Assembly: GCA_016191525.1 (NCBI GenBank)
Contig: JACPOK010000019.1
Coordinates: 372,001 to 436,000, forward strand
DNA: 64,000 bases
Source of the DNA: Burkholderiales bacterium
Lineage (GTDB): Bacteria; Pseudomonadota; Gammaproteobacteria; Burkholderiales; Burkholderiaceae_C
Direction of reading: 5' to 3'
Made by a program: the position numbers and the translations under genes. The notes beneath the pieces were generated by a model that was not told where the DNA came from, did no database searches, and worked only from the letters and a program-made list of their open reading frames with translations. Positions 19,936-30,439 of the stretch are shown one piece after another (positions within the stretch are counted from its first letter, which is position 1; each line of letters begins with the position of its first letter).

Positions 19936-20568
19936 ATGCAAGACCTCGCCGCGCTGCTGGGCATCATCGCCGTGCTTTCCGTGGGCGTGGTCAGCCCCGG
20001 CCCCAGTTTTGTGATGATCGCGCGCACGGCGGTGTGCGCTTCGCGGCGCGATGGCGTGGCGGCTGCGTTCGGCATGGGCGCGGGTGGGGCGCTGTTCGCC
20101 GTGGCCGCGCTGCTGGGACTGCATGGCCTGCTGCTGGCCGTGCCTTCGCTGTACATGGCGCTCAAGGTGGCGGGCGGGCTGTACCTGGCGTACCTGGGCC
20201 TGCGTATCTGGCTGGGCGCGAAGCAGCCGCTGGCCGTTTCCCCATCGCAGCCGGGCACGGCAGGCACCTGGCTCAAGTCTTTCGCGCTGGGGTTCAGCAC
20301 CCAGGTCAGCAACCCCAAGACGGCCATCGTTTATGCCAGCGTCTTCGCGGCTTTCCTGCCGGCCGGGCGCGGCCTGGCGTTTGGGCTCGAGGTGGTGGCC
20401 ATGGCCTTCACCGTCGAAGCCGCGTGGTACGCGCTGGTGGCGGTGGCGCTGTCGTCCGACCGGCCGCGCGAGGCTTACCTGCGCTACAAGCAGTGGTTCG
20501 ACCGGGTGGCCGGCGGCGTGATGATGGCGCTGGGCGCGAAACTGGTTTGGTCGGCGGGGCGGCCATGA
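19936..20568 (+). CDS. LysE/RhtB-family amino-acid exporter
   Basis: The 210-residue membrane protein has about six hydrophobic helices and the family motif VGVVSPGPSFVMIARTAV at the first helix, plus YLAYLGLRIW in the third. LysE/RhtB proteins export amino acids or their derivatives using the proton gradient. Its stop overlaps the ATG of the CPPC thioredoxin-like gene by 4 bp (ATGA). The substrate cannot be told from sequence; homoserine lactone/threonine-type export is the commonest assignment. Confidence 0.85.
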   Translation: MQDLAALLGIIAVLSVGVVSPGPSFVMIARTAVCASRRDGVAAAFGMGAGGALFAVAALLGLHGLLLAVPSLYMALKVAGGLYLAYLGLRIWLGAKQPLAVSPSQPGTAGTWLKSFALGFSTQVSNPKTAIVYASVFAAFLPAGRGLAFGLEVVAMAFTVEAAWYALVAVALSSDRPREAYLRYKQWFDRVAGGVMMALGAKLVWSAGRP

Positions 20569-21044
20569 GGGTGCCGCGCCTTGTTGCGGCATTCGCGCTG
20601 TGTGTGATGGCGGGAACCACGGGCGCGCAGGCGCCCGCCAAGCCGCCGGCCGTGCACATCATCTGGATGGGCGGCAACGACTGCCCGCCCTGCGTGGCCT
20701 GGCGCAAGTCGGAGCTGCCCAAGCTGCAGGCGTCGCCCGAGTTCGCGGGCGTGAAGTTCAGCTACGTCACCAAGTCCATCATGTCTTCGGTGCCCATCGC
20801 CATCTTCCTGCCGGCCGAAGTGCGGCCCTACAAGGACAAGCTGGACTACGCCAGCTCGGGCCGCCACGGCTCGCCGCAGGCGGCCATCATGGTCAATGGC
20901 GAGGTGTACGACTATTTCCAGGGCACCCGCATGGCGGTGGACATCGAGCAGATGCTGGCGGCCCTGCGCACGGGCGCGCCTTATCCGTTCAAGCGGTGCG
21001 TCAAGGCATCGCGCGAATGGCTTAAATGCGATAGCTGGGGATAA
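20565..21044 (+). CDS. Exported thioredoxin-fold protein with CPPC motif
   Basis: The 159-residue product has a signal peptide (MRVPRLVAAFALCVMAGTTGAQA) and then a thioredoxin-like fold with the redox motif NDCPPCVAW. A proline-bearing strand (GSPQAAIMVNGEVYDYF) follows, as expected for cis-Pro loop geometry. Two further Cys near the C-terminus (KRCVK, LKCDSW) could form a second disulfide. CPPC is also the motif of some reductases and glutaredoxins. It probably acts on periplasmic disulfides or a metal centre; the partner is unknown. The ATGA overlap with the exporter gene sets the start. Confidence 0.65.
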   Translation: MRVPRLVAAFALCVMAGTTGAQAPAKPPAVHIIWMGGNDCPPCVAWRKSELPKLQASPEFAGVKFSYVTKSIMSSVPIAIFLPAEVRPYKDKLDYASSGRHGSPQAAIMVNGEVYDYFQGTRMAVDIEQMLAALRTGAPYPFKRCVKASREWLKCDSWG

Positions 21045-21052
21045 TCCCGCCC

Positions 21053-21985
21053 ATGGAAACCAAATGGCTCGAAGATTTTGTGAGCCTCGCTGAAACCCGC
21101 AGCTTCAGCCGCTCTGCCCAGCTGAGGCACGTGACCCAGCCCGCCTTCTCGCGCCGCATCCAGGCGCTGGAAGCCTGGGCCGGCACTGACCTGGTGGACC
21201 GCAGCTCGTACCCAACGCGCCTCACGCCCGCGGGCGAGACGCTGTACGCCCAGTCGCTGGAGATGCTGCAGGCGCTGCAGAGCACGCGCGCCATGCTGCG
21301 CGGCCATTCGGCCGCGGGGCAGGACGTGATCGAGTTCGCCGTGCCGCACACGCTGGCCTTCACCTTCTTCCCGGCCTGGGTGTCTTCGCTGCGCGAGAAG
21401 TTCGGCCCCATCAAAAGCCGGCTGATCGCGCTGAACGTGCACGACGCGGTGCTGCGCCTGGTGGAAGGCGGCTGCGACCTGCTGATCGCCTACCACCACG
21501 CCTCGCAGCCCTTCCAGCTGGATGCCGACCGCTACGAGATGGTCACGCTCGGCGAGGAAGTGCTGGCGCCGTTCTGCCGGCCCGATGCGCAGGGCGAACC
21601 GCTGTTCAAGCTGCCGGGCCGCGCCGGCCAGCCGCTGCCTTACCTGGGCTATGCGCCGGGCGCCTACCTGGGCCGGGTGACCGACCTGATCCTGAAGGAA
21701 TCGGGCACCGCCATCCACCTGGACCGGGTGTACGAGACCGACATGGCCGAGGGCCTGAAGGTGATGGCGCTGGAGGGCCACGGCGTGGCCTTCCTGCCGC
21801 ATAGCGCGGTGAAAAAAGAGCTGCGCGCGCGCAAGCTGGTGAGCGCCGTGCCGCCCGAAATGAAGGGCCTGGAGATGGCCATGGACGTGCGCGCTTATCG
21901 GGAGAAACCCGTGGGACAGGCCGCGCCCAAGGGTACGGCGCAGGCACTTTGGGGCTATCTGGTGGCCCACAGTACCGCCAGTTAG
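21053..21985 (+). CDS. LysR-family transcriptional regulator
   Basis: The 310-residue protein has an N-terminal winged helix (WLEDFVSLAETRSFSRSAQLRHVTQPAFSRRIQALEAW shortened: recognition segment SRSAQLRHVTQPAFSRRI at about residues 18-35) and a C-terminal effector domain. It is read in the same direction as, and just upstream of, the aspartase gene and the Glu/Asp transporter genes, so it may regulate them; this is inferred from position only. LysR proteins usually bind T-N11-A sites. The AT-rich gap at 21986-22095 contains a TATAAG and a CATAAG 13 bp apart that would be a place to look. Confidence 0.85.
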   Translation: METKWLEDFVSLAETRSFSRSAQLRHVTQPAFSRRIQALEAWAGTDLVDRSSYPTRLTPAGETLYAQSLEMLQALQSTRAMLRGHSAAGQDVIEFAVPHTLAFTFFPAWVSSLREKFGPIKSRLIALNVHDAVLRLVEGGCDLLIAYHHASQPFQLDADRYEMVTLGEEVLAPFCRPDAQGEPLFKLPGRAGQPLPYLGYAPGAYLGRVTDLILKESGTAIHLDRVYETDMAEGLKVMALEGHGVAFLPHSAVKKELRARKLVSAVPPEMKGLEMAMDVRAYREKPVGQAAPKGTAQALWGYLVAHSTAS

Positions 21986-22095
21986 CACTTTTAACGCCCT
22001 ATAAGTTTTTTGCATAAGGCGCCGCGCAAACGGCATTGGCGCGGGCGGGGGCGCGGATTTACAGTTCGCGCCACTCGCAGCAACCACCCCGCCTG

Positions 22096-23508
<1,413 letters not shown>

Positions 23509-23528
23509 CCGCGGCGGGCACAAAGCCT

Positions 23529-23545
23529 GCTATCAAAACAAGAGT
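23529..23545 (+). repeat. Dispersed 17-bp core element, leader copy
   Basis: It reads GCTATCAAAACAAGAGT, matching the family core GCTAYCAAAANNGGAGC except near the 3' end. It lies in the 50-bp gap between aspA and the next binding-protein gene, so it would sit in the leader of that message. Confidence 0.55.
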
Positions 23546-23558
23546 TGGAGTTTTTGGA

Positions 23559-24455
23559 ATGAACGCACCACGTTGGGGAATCGCCCTGGGCCTCGCCGCC
23601 CTGGGCTGGGCATCGGCAGCCTGCGCGCAGCAGGGCGTGCTGGAACGCATCAAGGCCGGCGGCAAGCTGGTCATCGCGCACCGCGAATCGTCAGTGCCTT
23701 TTTCGTACATCGACCCGGCCACCAAAAAGCCGGTGGGCTACGCGCTGGACCTGTGCCTGAAGATCGCCGAGGCGGCGGGCAGGAAGGTGGGCGTGAAGAA
23801 CGTTCCGGTTGAATTCATGCAGGTCACCCCCGCCAACCGCATCACCATGGTGGAACAGGGCAAGGCCGACATGGAATGCGGCTCCACCACCAACAACGCC
23901 GAACGGCGCGAGAAGGTGGCCTTCACCATCCCGCACTTCATCACCGGCGCGCGGCTGCTGGTCAAGGCCGACAGCAAGATCGACCGCATTGAAGACCTGA
24001 TGGGCCAGAAGCTGGTGTCCACCAAGGGCACCACGCCGCTGAAGGCGGCCGACCAGGCCAACCGCGAACGGCTGATGGGCATCACCATCCTGGAGGCGGC
24101 GGACCACGCGCGCGCCGTGGAAATGGTGGAAAAGGGTGAGGCCGCGGCCTTTGTGATGGACGACGTGCTGCTCTACGGCCTGGCCGCCAACCGGCCCAAC
24201 CCCGCGGCGCTGAAGGTGGTGGGCAAGTTCCTCACCACCGAGCCGCTGGCCATCATGCTGCCCAAGGGCGATGCCGATTTCAAGAAGGCGGCCGACGACG
24301 AAATGCGCCGCCTGATCGTCAGCCATGAAATCAACGCCATCTACGACCGCTGGTTCGCCCGCCCGATCCCGCCGAAGAACACCCCGCTGAACCTGCCCGT
24401 GAGCTATTTGCTGCGGGACTTCTGGAAATACCCGACAGACCAGGTGCCATTCTGA
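23559..24455 (+). CDS. Amino-acid ABC transporter substrate-binding protein (Glu/Asp type, GltI paralogue)
   Basis: The 298-residue exported protein has a signal peptide (MNAPRWGIALGLAALGWASA, CAQ) and the type II binding fold of the polar amino-acid family. Shared segments with the product of 24561-25460 include ECGSTTNN, the central KGTTPL-type hinge and the late IPPKNTPLNLP. It would bind glutamate, aspartate or a related amino acid. It stands between aspA and gltI on the same strand, so two receptors probably serve one GltJKL importer. The ATG at 23559 is preceded by TTGGAG. Confidence 0.88.
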   Translation: MNAPRWGIALGLAALGWASAACAQQGVLERIKAGGKLVIAHRESSVPFSYIDPATKKPVGYALDLCLKIAEAAGRKVGVKNVPVEFMQVTPANRITMVEQGKADMECGSTTNNAERREKVAFTIPHFITGARLLVKADSKIDRIEDLMGQKLVSTKGTTPLKAADQANRERLMGITILEAADHARAVEMVEKGEAAAFVMDDVLLYGLAANRPNPAALKVVGKFLTTEPLAIMLPKGDADFKKAADDEMRRLIVSHEINAIYDRWFARPIPPKNTPLNLPVSYLLRDFWKYPTDQVPF

Positions 24456-24478
24456 GGGTCTAATGTGTTTGCATGAGA

Positions 24479-24511
24479 GGGATTCAGGGTTATCCCGGAA
24501 GCCCGAATCCC
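24479..24511 (+). terminator. Hairpin between the two binding-protein genes
   Basis: GGGATTC at 24479-24485 pairs with GAATCCC at 24505-24511, with a further GGG/CCC step inside after a bulged base. There is no long T-run after it, so it is either a weak terminator or an RNA-stabilising 3' hairpin. Confidence 0.4.
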
Positions 24512-24560
24512 TAGAATTTCGTTGTCAATTCATCCCTAACGCGTTACAGGAGATTTTTGT

Positions 24561-25460
24561 ATGAAGAAGCATTTATTGGCATTCGCGGTCGCGGCCATCG
24601 CCGCAGGCGGCGCCTTTGCCCAGGCGAGCGACACCATCGCCAAGGTCAAGGCCTCCGGCCAGGTCACGATGGGCGTTCGCGATTCCTCGGGCGCCCTGTC
24701 GTACACCCTGGGTGACGGCAAGTACGCCGGCTTCCACTACGAAGTCTGCCAGCGCATCATCGCCAACCTGGAAAAGGCGGCCGGCAAGAAGCTTGAAATC
24801 CGCTACCTGCCCGTCACCTCGCAGAACCGCATTCCGCTGGTGCAGAACGGCACCGTGGACATCGAGTGCGGCTCCACCACCAACAACGCCACCCGCCAGA
24901 AGGACGTGGCGTTCGCCCTCACCACCTACGTGGAAGAAGTGCGCATCGCCGTCAAGGCCAACTCGGGCATCACGTCGCTGGGCCAGCTGAACGGCAAGCG
25001 CATCGCCACCACCACCGGCACCACGTCGGTGCAACTGCTGCGCAAGCACGAGCGTGCCCAGAACCAGAACTTCAACGAAGTGTTCGGCAAGGACCACGCC
25101 GAGAGCTTCCTGCTGCTCGAATCCGGCCGCGCCGATGCGTTCGTGATGGACGGCCAGATCCTGGCCGGCAACATCGCCACCTCCAAGGCCCCGGCCGACT
25201 ACAAGATCGTCGGCGAAGTGATCAGCGTGGAGCCCATCGCCATCATGCTGCGCAAGGACGACCCCGCTTTCAAGAAGCTGGCCGACGACACCGTGCGTGA
25301 CCTGATCAAGACGGGCGAGCTGGCAAAAATGTACGACAAGTGGTTCGTGCAGCCGATCCCGCCGAAGAACACGCGCGTGGGCCTGCCCGCGAGCGATGCC
25401 ACCAAGGCCGCCTGGGCCACGCCGAACGACAACCCGCTGGAAGCCTACCTGAAGAAGTAA
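24561..25460 (+). CDS. gltI: Glutamate/aspartate ABC transporter substrate-binding protein
   Basis: The 299-residue exported protein has a signal peptide (MKKHLLAFAVAAIAAGGAFA) and the GltI pattern: SDTIAKVKASGQVTMGVRDS, ECGSTTNNATRQKDVAFALT, TTTGTTSVQLLRKHER. It binds L-glutamate and L-aspartate in the periplasm. It is preceded by a good ribosome site (CAGGAGA), and a strong hairpin follows before gltJ. That layout usually makes the receptor more abundant than the membrane parts. Confidence 0.92.
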   Translation: MKKHLLAFAVAAIAAGGAFAQASDTIAKVKASGQVTMGVRDSSGALSYTLGDGKYAGFHYEVCQRIIANLEKAAGKKLEIRYLPVTSQNRIPLVQNGTVDIECGSTTNNATRQKDVAFALTTYVEEVRIAVKANSGITSLGQLNGKRIATTTGTTSVQLLRKHERAQNQNFNEVFGKDHAESFLLLESGRADAFVMDGQILAGNIATSKAPADYKIVGEVISVEPIAIMLRKDDPAFKKLADDTVRDLIKTGELAKMYDKWFVQPIPPKNTRVGLPASDATKAAWATPNDNPLEAYLKK

Positions 25461-25480
25461 GCCGCGCAGTGACCAAGCGG

Positions 25481-25513
25481 AACCCCGCCCGCGGCTATTG
25501 CTCAGGCGGGGTT
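25481..25513 (+). terminator. Intra-operon hairpin between gltI and gltJ
   Basis: AACCCCGCC at 25481-25489 pairs with GGCGGGGTT at 25505-25513, followed by TTCTGCTTT. This looks like a partial rho-independent terminator. It would let the receptor gene be transcribed more than the permease and ATPase genes. Confidence 0.65.
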
Positions 25514-25557
25514 TCTGCTTTAAGGTAAGTCAATAAAGCAATAGGCGGAGAAGATTT

Positions 25558-26313
25558 ATGGCTTGGGATTGGCAGGTTTTCTGCAAGAGCACCACCGAGA
25601 ACACGGTGATGCCCAACTGCTGGGGCGCCGCCGGCGACGTCACCTATCTCGAATGGATGATCCACGCCTGGGGCTGGACGCTCTCGGTGGCGGCGAGTGC
25701 CTGGGTGATCGCGGTGATCATGGGCGCGCTGATCGGCACCATGCGAACGCTGCCCAACAGCCCGGTGCTGGTGCGCATCGCCAACATATGGGTGGAGCTG
25801 TTCCGCAACATCCCCATCCTGGTCCAGATCTTCCTGTGGTACTTCGTGCTGCCCAAGCTGTTCCCGCCCATGCAGGCCATTCCCGGCTTCCTGCTGGTGG
25901 TGTTCGCACTGGGCTTCTTTACTTCCGCGCGCATCGCCGAGCAGGTGCGCGCCGGCGTGCAGGCGCTGCCCAAGGGCCAGCGCTACGCGGGCATGGCGGT
26001 GGGCTTCACCACCGCGCAGACCTACCGCTACGTGATCCTGCCGATGGCGTTCCGCATCATCCTGCCGCCGCTGACCAGCGAATCGATGAACCTGCTGAAG
26101 AATTCATCTGTGGCCTTCGCGGTGTCCATCGCCGAGCTGACCATGTTCGCCATGCAGGCGCAGGAAGAAACCTCGCGCGGCGTGGAGATGTACCTGGCCG
26201 TGACGGCCCTGTACGCGGCCTCGGCATTCGCGGTGAACCGCGTGTTCGCCTTCATCGAAAAGAAAGTGCAGATCCCCGGCTTCATTGTCGCGGGCGGCAC
26301 GGGAGGCCACTGA
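25558..26313 (+). CDS. gltJ: Glutamate/aspartate ABC transporter permease
   Basis: The 251-residue membrane protein has about five hydrophobic helices and the EAA loop GVQALPKGQRYAGMAVGFTT that docks on the ATPase. The N-terminal ectodomain-like part (WQVFCKSTTENTVMPNCWG) is typical of GltJ. It forms the heterodimeric pore with GltK. The start has a GGCGGAG ribosome site 10 bp upstream and the stop is 1 bp before the gltK ATG. Confidence 0.92.
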   Translation: MAWDWQVFCKSTTENTVMPNCWGAAGDVTYLEWMIHAWGWTLSVAASAWVIAVIMGALIGTMRTLPNSPVLVRIANIWVELFRNIPILVQIFLWYFVLPKLFPPMQAIPGFLLVVFALGFFTSARIAEQVRAGVQALPKGQRYAGMAVGFTTAQTYRYVILPMAFRIILPPLTSESMNLLKNSSVAFAVSIAELTMFAMQAQEETSRGVEMYLAVTALYAASAFAVNRVFAFIEKKVQIPGFIVAGGTGGH

Positions 26314-26314
26314 C

Positions 26315-26983
26315 ATGGGAAACCTCGACCTTTCCTTCGTCAGCTGGGACCTGATCAGCAAGTTCGTCCTCAAGGGCTTCTACTTCAGCGTGGTGCTGAC
26401 GGTGGTGGCCACGCTGGGCGGCGTGTTTTTCGGCACCATCCTGGCGCTGCTGCGCCTGTCGGGCAAGAAGGCGCTGATGGTGCCGGCCACCATCTACGTC
26501 AACGGCATGCGCTCCATCCCCCTGGTGATGGTGATCCTGTGGTTCTACCTGCTGGTGCCCGTGCTCATCGGCCGGCCCATCGGCGCCGAGTGGTCGGCCA
26601 CCATCACCTTCATCGCGTTCGAGGCGGCCTACTTCAGCGAGATCATGCGCGCGGGCATCCAGTCGATCCCGCGCGGCCAGGTGCACGCCGGCCAGGCGCT
26701 GGGCATGAGCTACGCGCAGAACATGAAACTGGTGGTGCTGCCCCAGGCCTTCCGCAACATGCTGCCGGTGCTGCTGACGCAGACCATCATCCTGTTCCAG
26801 GACACCTCGCTGGTGTATGCCATCGGTGCCTACGACCTGCTCAAGGGCTTCGTCACCGGCGGCAAGATCTACGGCCGGCCCGAAGAGGCCTACCTGCTCG
26901 CCGCCGTCGTCTATTTCGCCATCTGCTTCGGCCTGTCTTACATGGTCAAGCGCCTGCAGGCCAAGATCGCCATCATTCGCTAA
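26315..26983 (+). CDS. gltK: Glutamate/aspartate ABC transporter permease
   Basis: The 222-residue membrane protein begins MGNLDLSFVSWDLISKFVLK and has the EAA loop GIQSIPRGQVHAGQALGMSY, with helices matching the HisM/GltK family. It pairs with GltJ. The ATG at 26315 comes directly after the gltJ stop; a start ten codons earlier would overlap gltJ and lacks the family's N-terminus. Confidence 0.92.
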   Translation: MGNLDLSFVSWDLISKFVLKGFYFSVVLTVVATLGGVFFGTILALLRLSGKKALMVPATIYVNGMRSIPLVMVILWFYLLVPVLIGRPIGAEWSATITFIAFEAAYFSEIMRAGIQSIPRGQVHAGQALGMSYAQNMKLVVLPQAFRNMLPVLLTQTIILFQDTSLVYAIGAYDLLKGFVTGGKIYGRPEEAYLLAAVVYFAICFGLSYMVKRLQAKIAIIR

Positions 26984-27000
26984 GTTGAGAGAGAACCCAC

Positions 27001-27738
27001 ATGATTGAAATCAAGAACGTTTCCAAGTGGTATGGCCCGGTGCAGGTGCTCACGGACTGCTCCGTCAACATCAGCAAGGGCGACGTGGTCGTGGTCTGCG
27101 GCCCCTCGGGCTCGGGCAAGTCCACGCTGATCAAGACCGTCAACGCGCTGGAGCCGTTCCAGAAGGGCGAGATCACGGTGGACGGCATCCCGCTGCACGA
27201 CCCCAAGACCGACCTGCCCAAGCTGCGCAGCCGCGTGGGCATGGTGTTCCAGCACTTCGAGCTGTTCCCGCACCTGTCGGTCACCGAGAACCTCACCATT
27301 GCCCAGATCAAGGTTTTGAACCGCTCGCCCGACGAGGCGATGAAGCGCGGCCTGAAGATGCTGGACCGCGTGGGCCTGATGGCGCACAAAGACAAGTTCC
27401 CCGGCCAGCTGTCCGGCGGCCAGCAGCAGCGCGTGGCGATCGCCCGCGCGCTGTCGATGGCCCCGATCGTGATGCTGTTCGACGAGCCCACTTCCGCGCT
27501 CGACCCCGAGATGGTGGGCGAGGTGCTGGACGTGATGGTCACGCTGGCCAAGGAAGGCATGACCATGATGGTGGTCACCCACGAAATGGGCTTCGCCCGC
27601 AAGGTGGCCAGCCGCGTGATCTTCATCGACGTGGGCGGCCACATCCTGGAAGACTGCTCCAAGGACGAGTTCTTCAGCCACCCGGAAAACCGCCAGCCGC
27701 GCACCAAGGATTTCCTGAACAACATCCTGGCGCATTAG
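27001..27738 (+). CDS. gltL: Glutamate/aspartate ABC transporter ATP-binding protein
   Basis: The 245-residue ATPase has Walker [10 protein letters not shown], the Q-loop [13 protein letters not shown], signature LSGGQQQR and Walker [15 protein letters not shown]. It matches the polar amino-acid uptake ATPases and powers the GltJK pore. It is the last gene of the transporter set. GC-rich palindromes start 5 bp after its stop. Confidence 0.92.
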   Translation: MIEIKNVSKWYGPVQVLTDCSVNISKGDVVVVCGPSGSGKSTLIKTVNALEPFQKGEITVDGIPLHDPKTDLPKLRSRVGMVFQHFELFPHLSVTENLTIAQIKVLNRSPDEAMKRGLKMLDRVGLMAHKDKFPGQLSGGQQQRVAIARALSMAPIVMLFDEPTSALDPEMVGEVLDVMVTLAKEGMTMMVVTHEMGFARKVASRVIFIDVGGHILEDCSKDEFFSHPENRQPRTKDFLNNILAH

Positions 27739-27742
27739 AACG

Positions 27743-27828
27743 CCCCCCGAAGCGGCTGCGCCGCCTCCCCCCACTGGGGGGCGCAGCCAGTGGCCCGGCA
27801 AAGCCGGTTCCACGGCTGCCCCGGAAAA
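27743..27828 (+). repeat. GC-rich palindromic stretch between gltL and pyrC
   Basis: Several short hairpins are packed here: six C at 27767-27772 can pair with six G at 27776-27781, and GGCCCGGC/GCCGG steps follow. It resembles dispersed GC-rich repeats of this bacterial family but differs from the 49-bp element. It may act as terminator for gltL. Confidence 0.5.
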
Positions 27829-27849
27829 GACACTGCGACAATCGTGCGC

Positions 27850-28881
27850 ATGACTTCCGAAATCACTCTCACCCGCCCGGACGACTGGCACCTGCACGTG
27901 CGCGACGGCGAGGCGCTGCGGACCACCGTGGCGCACTCCGCGGCGCAAATGGGCCGCGCGATCATCATGCCTAACCTGCGCCCGCCGGTGACCACGGCGG
28001 CGCAGGCCATTGCCTACCGCGGCCGCATCCGCGCCGCCATGCCGGCCGGCGCGAAGTTCGAGCCGCTGATGACGCTGTATCTCACCGACAGGCTGCCGCC
28101 CGAAGAGATCAAGCTGGCGAAGGACGCGGGGGTTGTCGCTCTCAAGCTCTACCCGGCCGGCGCCACCACCAACAGCGATGCCGGCGTCACCGACATCCGC
28201 AAGACCTACCCCACGCTGGAGGCGATGCAGCGCGAAGGGCTGGCGCTGCTGGTGCACGGCGAGGTGACCTCGCCCGAGATCGACCTGTTCGACCGCGAGG
28301 CGGTGTTCATCGACCAGCAGCTGATCCCGCTGCGCAAGGACTTCCCCGGCCTGAAGATCGTGATGGAACACATCACCACCCGGGAGGCCGCGCAATACGT
28401 GCAGGCCTCCGGCCCGCTGACAGCCGCCACCATCACCGCGCACCACTTGCTGTACAACCGCAATGCGATCTTCACCGGTGGCATCCGCCCGCACTACTAC
28501 TGCCTGCCCGTGCTCAAGCGCGAGGTGCACCGCGTGGCGCTGGTGGAAGCCGCGACCTGCGGCAGCTCGAAGTTTTTCCTGGGCACCGACAGCGCCCCCC
28601 ATGCCGCGCACCTGAAGGAGCATGCCTTGGGCTGCGCCGGCTGCTACACGGCCCACGCCGCCATCGAGCTGTATGCGCAGGCTTTCGACACCGCCGGCGC
28701 GCTGGACAAGCTGGAAGGCTTTGCCAGCTTCCACGGGCCCGACTTCCACGGCCTGCCACGCAACCAGGACACCATCACTTTGCGCCGCGAGGCCTGGACC
28801 GTGCCGGAAAGCTACCCCTTCGGCGAGGCGCAGGTCAAGCCGTTGGGCGGCGGCGAATCGCTGGCCTGGAGGCTGGCATGA
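27850..28881 (+). CDS. pyrC: Dihydroorotase (class II)
   Basis: The 343-residue amidohydrolase has the metal-binding HLHVRDG near residue 15, [15 protein letters not shown] with the lysine that is carbamylated in this family, [10 protein letters not shown], and the late [13 protein letters not shown] [15 protein letters not shown]. It converts carbamoyl aspartate to dihydroorotate in pyrimidine synthesis. The ATG at 27850 matches the family start ([15 protein letters not shown]). Its stop overlaps the next ATG by 4 bp. Confidence 0.93.
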   Translation: MTSEITLTRPDDWHLHVRDGEALRTTVAHSAAQMGRAIIMPNLRPPVTTAAQAIAYRGRIRAAMPAGAKFEPLMTLYLTDRLPPEEIKLAKDAGVVALKLYPAGATTNSDAGVTDIRKTYPTLEAMQREGLALLVHGEVTSPEIDLFDREAVFIDQQLIPLRKDFPGLKIVMEHITTREAAQYVQASGPLTAATITAHHLLYNRNAIFTGGIRPHYYCLPVLKREVHRVALVEAATCGSSKFFLGTDSAPHAAHLKEHALGCAGCYTAHAAIELYAQAFDTAGALDKLEGFASFHGPDFHGLPRNQDTITLRREAWTVPESYPFGEAQVKPLGGGESLAWRLA

Positions 28882-29639
28882 GCGCGCAGGCCGCGCTGCT
28901 CCTGGACGCGGACAACCTGTCCTCGGCCAGCGACGTGGACGAGGCCTTCCGCCACCTGGCGGGGCTGGGCCTGGCCGTCTCGGTGCGCCGCGCCTATGGT
29001 GGCCACGACAAGCTGACGGGCATCAAGGACGTGCTGCGCGCCCACGCCATGCGCTCTTTCATCAACCAGGGCAAGGGCACGACGGACGTGGCGCTGGTGG
29101 TCGACGCGATGGACCTGCTGCATGGCGGCTCGCTGCCATCGACCGTGGCCATCGCCTCCAGCGATGCCGACTTCGCGCCGCTGGCGCTGCGCCTGCGCGA
29201 GGCGGGCATGCGTGTGCTGTGTTTCGCGCGCCGCGAAAAGGCCGATGACGATGCGCTGGCCCTGGCGTACGACGAGGTGGTTTACGTGGACGTGGCGGCC
29301 AGGCGCCCCGCGGCGAGGAAGTCACCGGCGCCTGCGCGCACACCGGCACCCGCACCCGCACCCGCGGCCAAGGCGGCGCCCGCCGCGAGGAAGGTGCCGG
29401 CCAGGAAGGCCGTGCTGCCCGCCGGCCCCGATGCGCAGCCGCTGCTGCAGGCCGTGCCCGGCTTGCGCACCGGCAAGCCGATGCCGATGAACGACGTGGT
29501 CAAGCAGCTGCGCGATGCCAAGCTGCTGAGCAAGCACGGCAAGCTGGCCACGCTGCTGCGTCCCTTCGCGGGCGAATTCCAGCTCATGCCGGAGGCATCG
29601 CCCACGCAAGTGCAATGGATGGGGCGCCGCACTTCGTGA
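28878..29639 (+). CDS. NYN-domain protein with C-terminal OST-HTH/LOTUS-like domain
   Basis: The 253-residue protein has an N-terminal NYN (PIN-like) nuclease-type domain at about residues 5-135: [22 protein letters not shown] and [19 protein letters not shown] provide the acidic residues. An Ala/Pro/Lys-rich linker (about 145-185) and a C-terminal winged-helix-like LOTUS region (about 190-245) follow. NYN proteins are predicted RNases and LOTUS domains bind RNA, so an RNA-processing role is likely but unproven. It overlaps pyrC by 4 bp and the next gene by a GTGA, so the three are probably co-translated. Confidence 0.78.
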   Translation: MSAQAALLLDADNLSSASDVDEAFRHLAGLGLAVSVRRAYGGHDKLTGIKDVLRAHAMRSFINQGKGTTDVALVVDAMDLLHGGSLPSTVAIASSDADFAPLALRLREAGMRVLCFARREKADDDALALAYDEVVYVDVAARRPAARKSPAPARTPAPAPAPAAKAAPAARKVPARKAVLPAGPDAQPLLQAVPGLRTGKPMPMNDVVKQLRDAKLLSKHGKLATLLRPFAGEFQLMPEASPTQVQWMGRRTS

Positions 29640-30373
29640 AGCCGGACGCGGTCGATTGGGCCGCGCCCTGGTTCGGGCCGTGGCGCGAGGGCGGCGAACG
29701 TATCGCGCTGGCTTCGGCGCAAGGCGTGGCGCTGCATGATGCGCTGAACCGCGAGCCGCAGCCCGCCGTTCGCTTTGTGGCAGCCACCGAATTGCCCGCG
29801 GGCATGGCCTACGAGCGCTTCATCTTCGATACCGGCCAGTGCCCCACCCGCGAAGGCCTGCACGATTTCTTCAACGGCCTGGCGTGGCTGCGGTTTCCGC
29901 TGGCCAAGGGCCGCCTGAACGAAATCCAGGCCGCGCAGATCGCGGCGCAGGGTATCGCCGGTGAGCGCGGGCCGGTGCGCGACGCGGCCACGCTGTTCGA
30001 TGAGAACGGCGCCTTGCTGGATGCGCCGCCGCCGGTGTGGGAAGCCTTGCTTGCCCACGACTGGCCGCGCCTGTTCATCACCCTTCGCCCGTTGTGGAAA
30101 AACACCCGCCTGCTGGTGTTCGGCCATGCGCTGCTGGAAAAGCTGGTTTCACCGCGAAAAGGGCTCACAGCCCATGTCTGGAGCGCACAGGCAGCTATTG
30201 AATCGATAGCAGATGCGGATCGCTGGCTGGCCGCGCAACTGTCGCCGCAGGCGCTCGCGGCCAAGCCTTTCACCGCGCTGCCGCTGCTGGGCGTGCCCGG
30301 CTGGTGGCCGGAAAACGAGGACCCGGCCTTTTATGATGACGCCCGGATATTCCGTCAACGCAAAGGGTCTTGA
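29636..30373 (+). CDS. DUF3025 family protein
   Basis: The product has about 245 residues and the DUF3025 pattern: YERFIFDTGQCPTREGLHDF, FFNGLAWLRFPLAKGRLNEIQ, and a late PLLGVPGWWPENEDPAFYDD. The family is of unknown function and common in betaproteobacteria. A GTG at 29636 overlapping the upstream stop is the likely start; an ATG at 29615 would overlap by 25 bp. A repeat core at 30194-30210 encodes the stretch AAIESIA. Confidence 0.78.
   Translation: MKPDAVDWAAPWFGPWREGGERIALASAQGVALHDALNREPQPAVRFVAATELPAGMAYERFIFDTGQCPTREGLHDFFNGLAWLRFPLAKGRLNEIQAAQIAAQGIAGERGPVRDAATLFDENGALLDAPPPVWEALLAHDWPRLFITLRPLWKNTRLLVFGHALLEKLVSPRKGLTAHVWSAQAAIESIADADRWLAAQLSPQALAAKPFTALPLLGVPGWWPENEDPAFYDDARIFRQRKGS
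30194..30210 (+). repeat. Dispersed 17-bp core element inside the DUF3025 gene
   Basis: It reads GCTATTGAATCGATAGC, with the ends forming a GCTAT/ATAGC inverted repeat. It is read in frame as part of SAQAAIESIAD. The dapF copy is read in the same frame as [11 protein letters not shown]. Confidence 0.6.
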
Positions 30374-30439
30374 CTTGATTTCGGCCCGCCGGGCCTTATC
30401 TTTGCGCGCAGGGATACTTCACGTCCCTTCGGAGAGTTC

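Noticed and set aside
27743..27828. A fourth copy of the 49-bp element
   Set aside because: It is GC-rich and palindromic but its ends and middle differ from the three real copies, so it was listed as a separate repeat.
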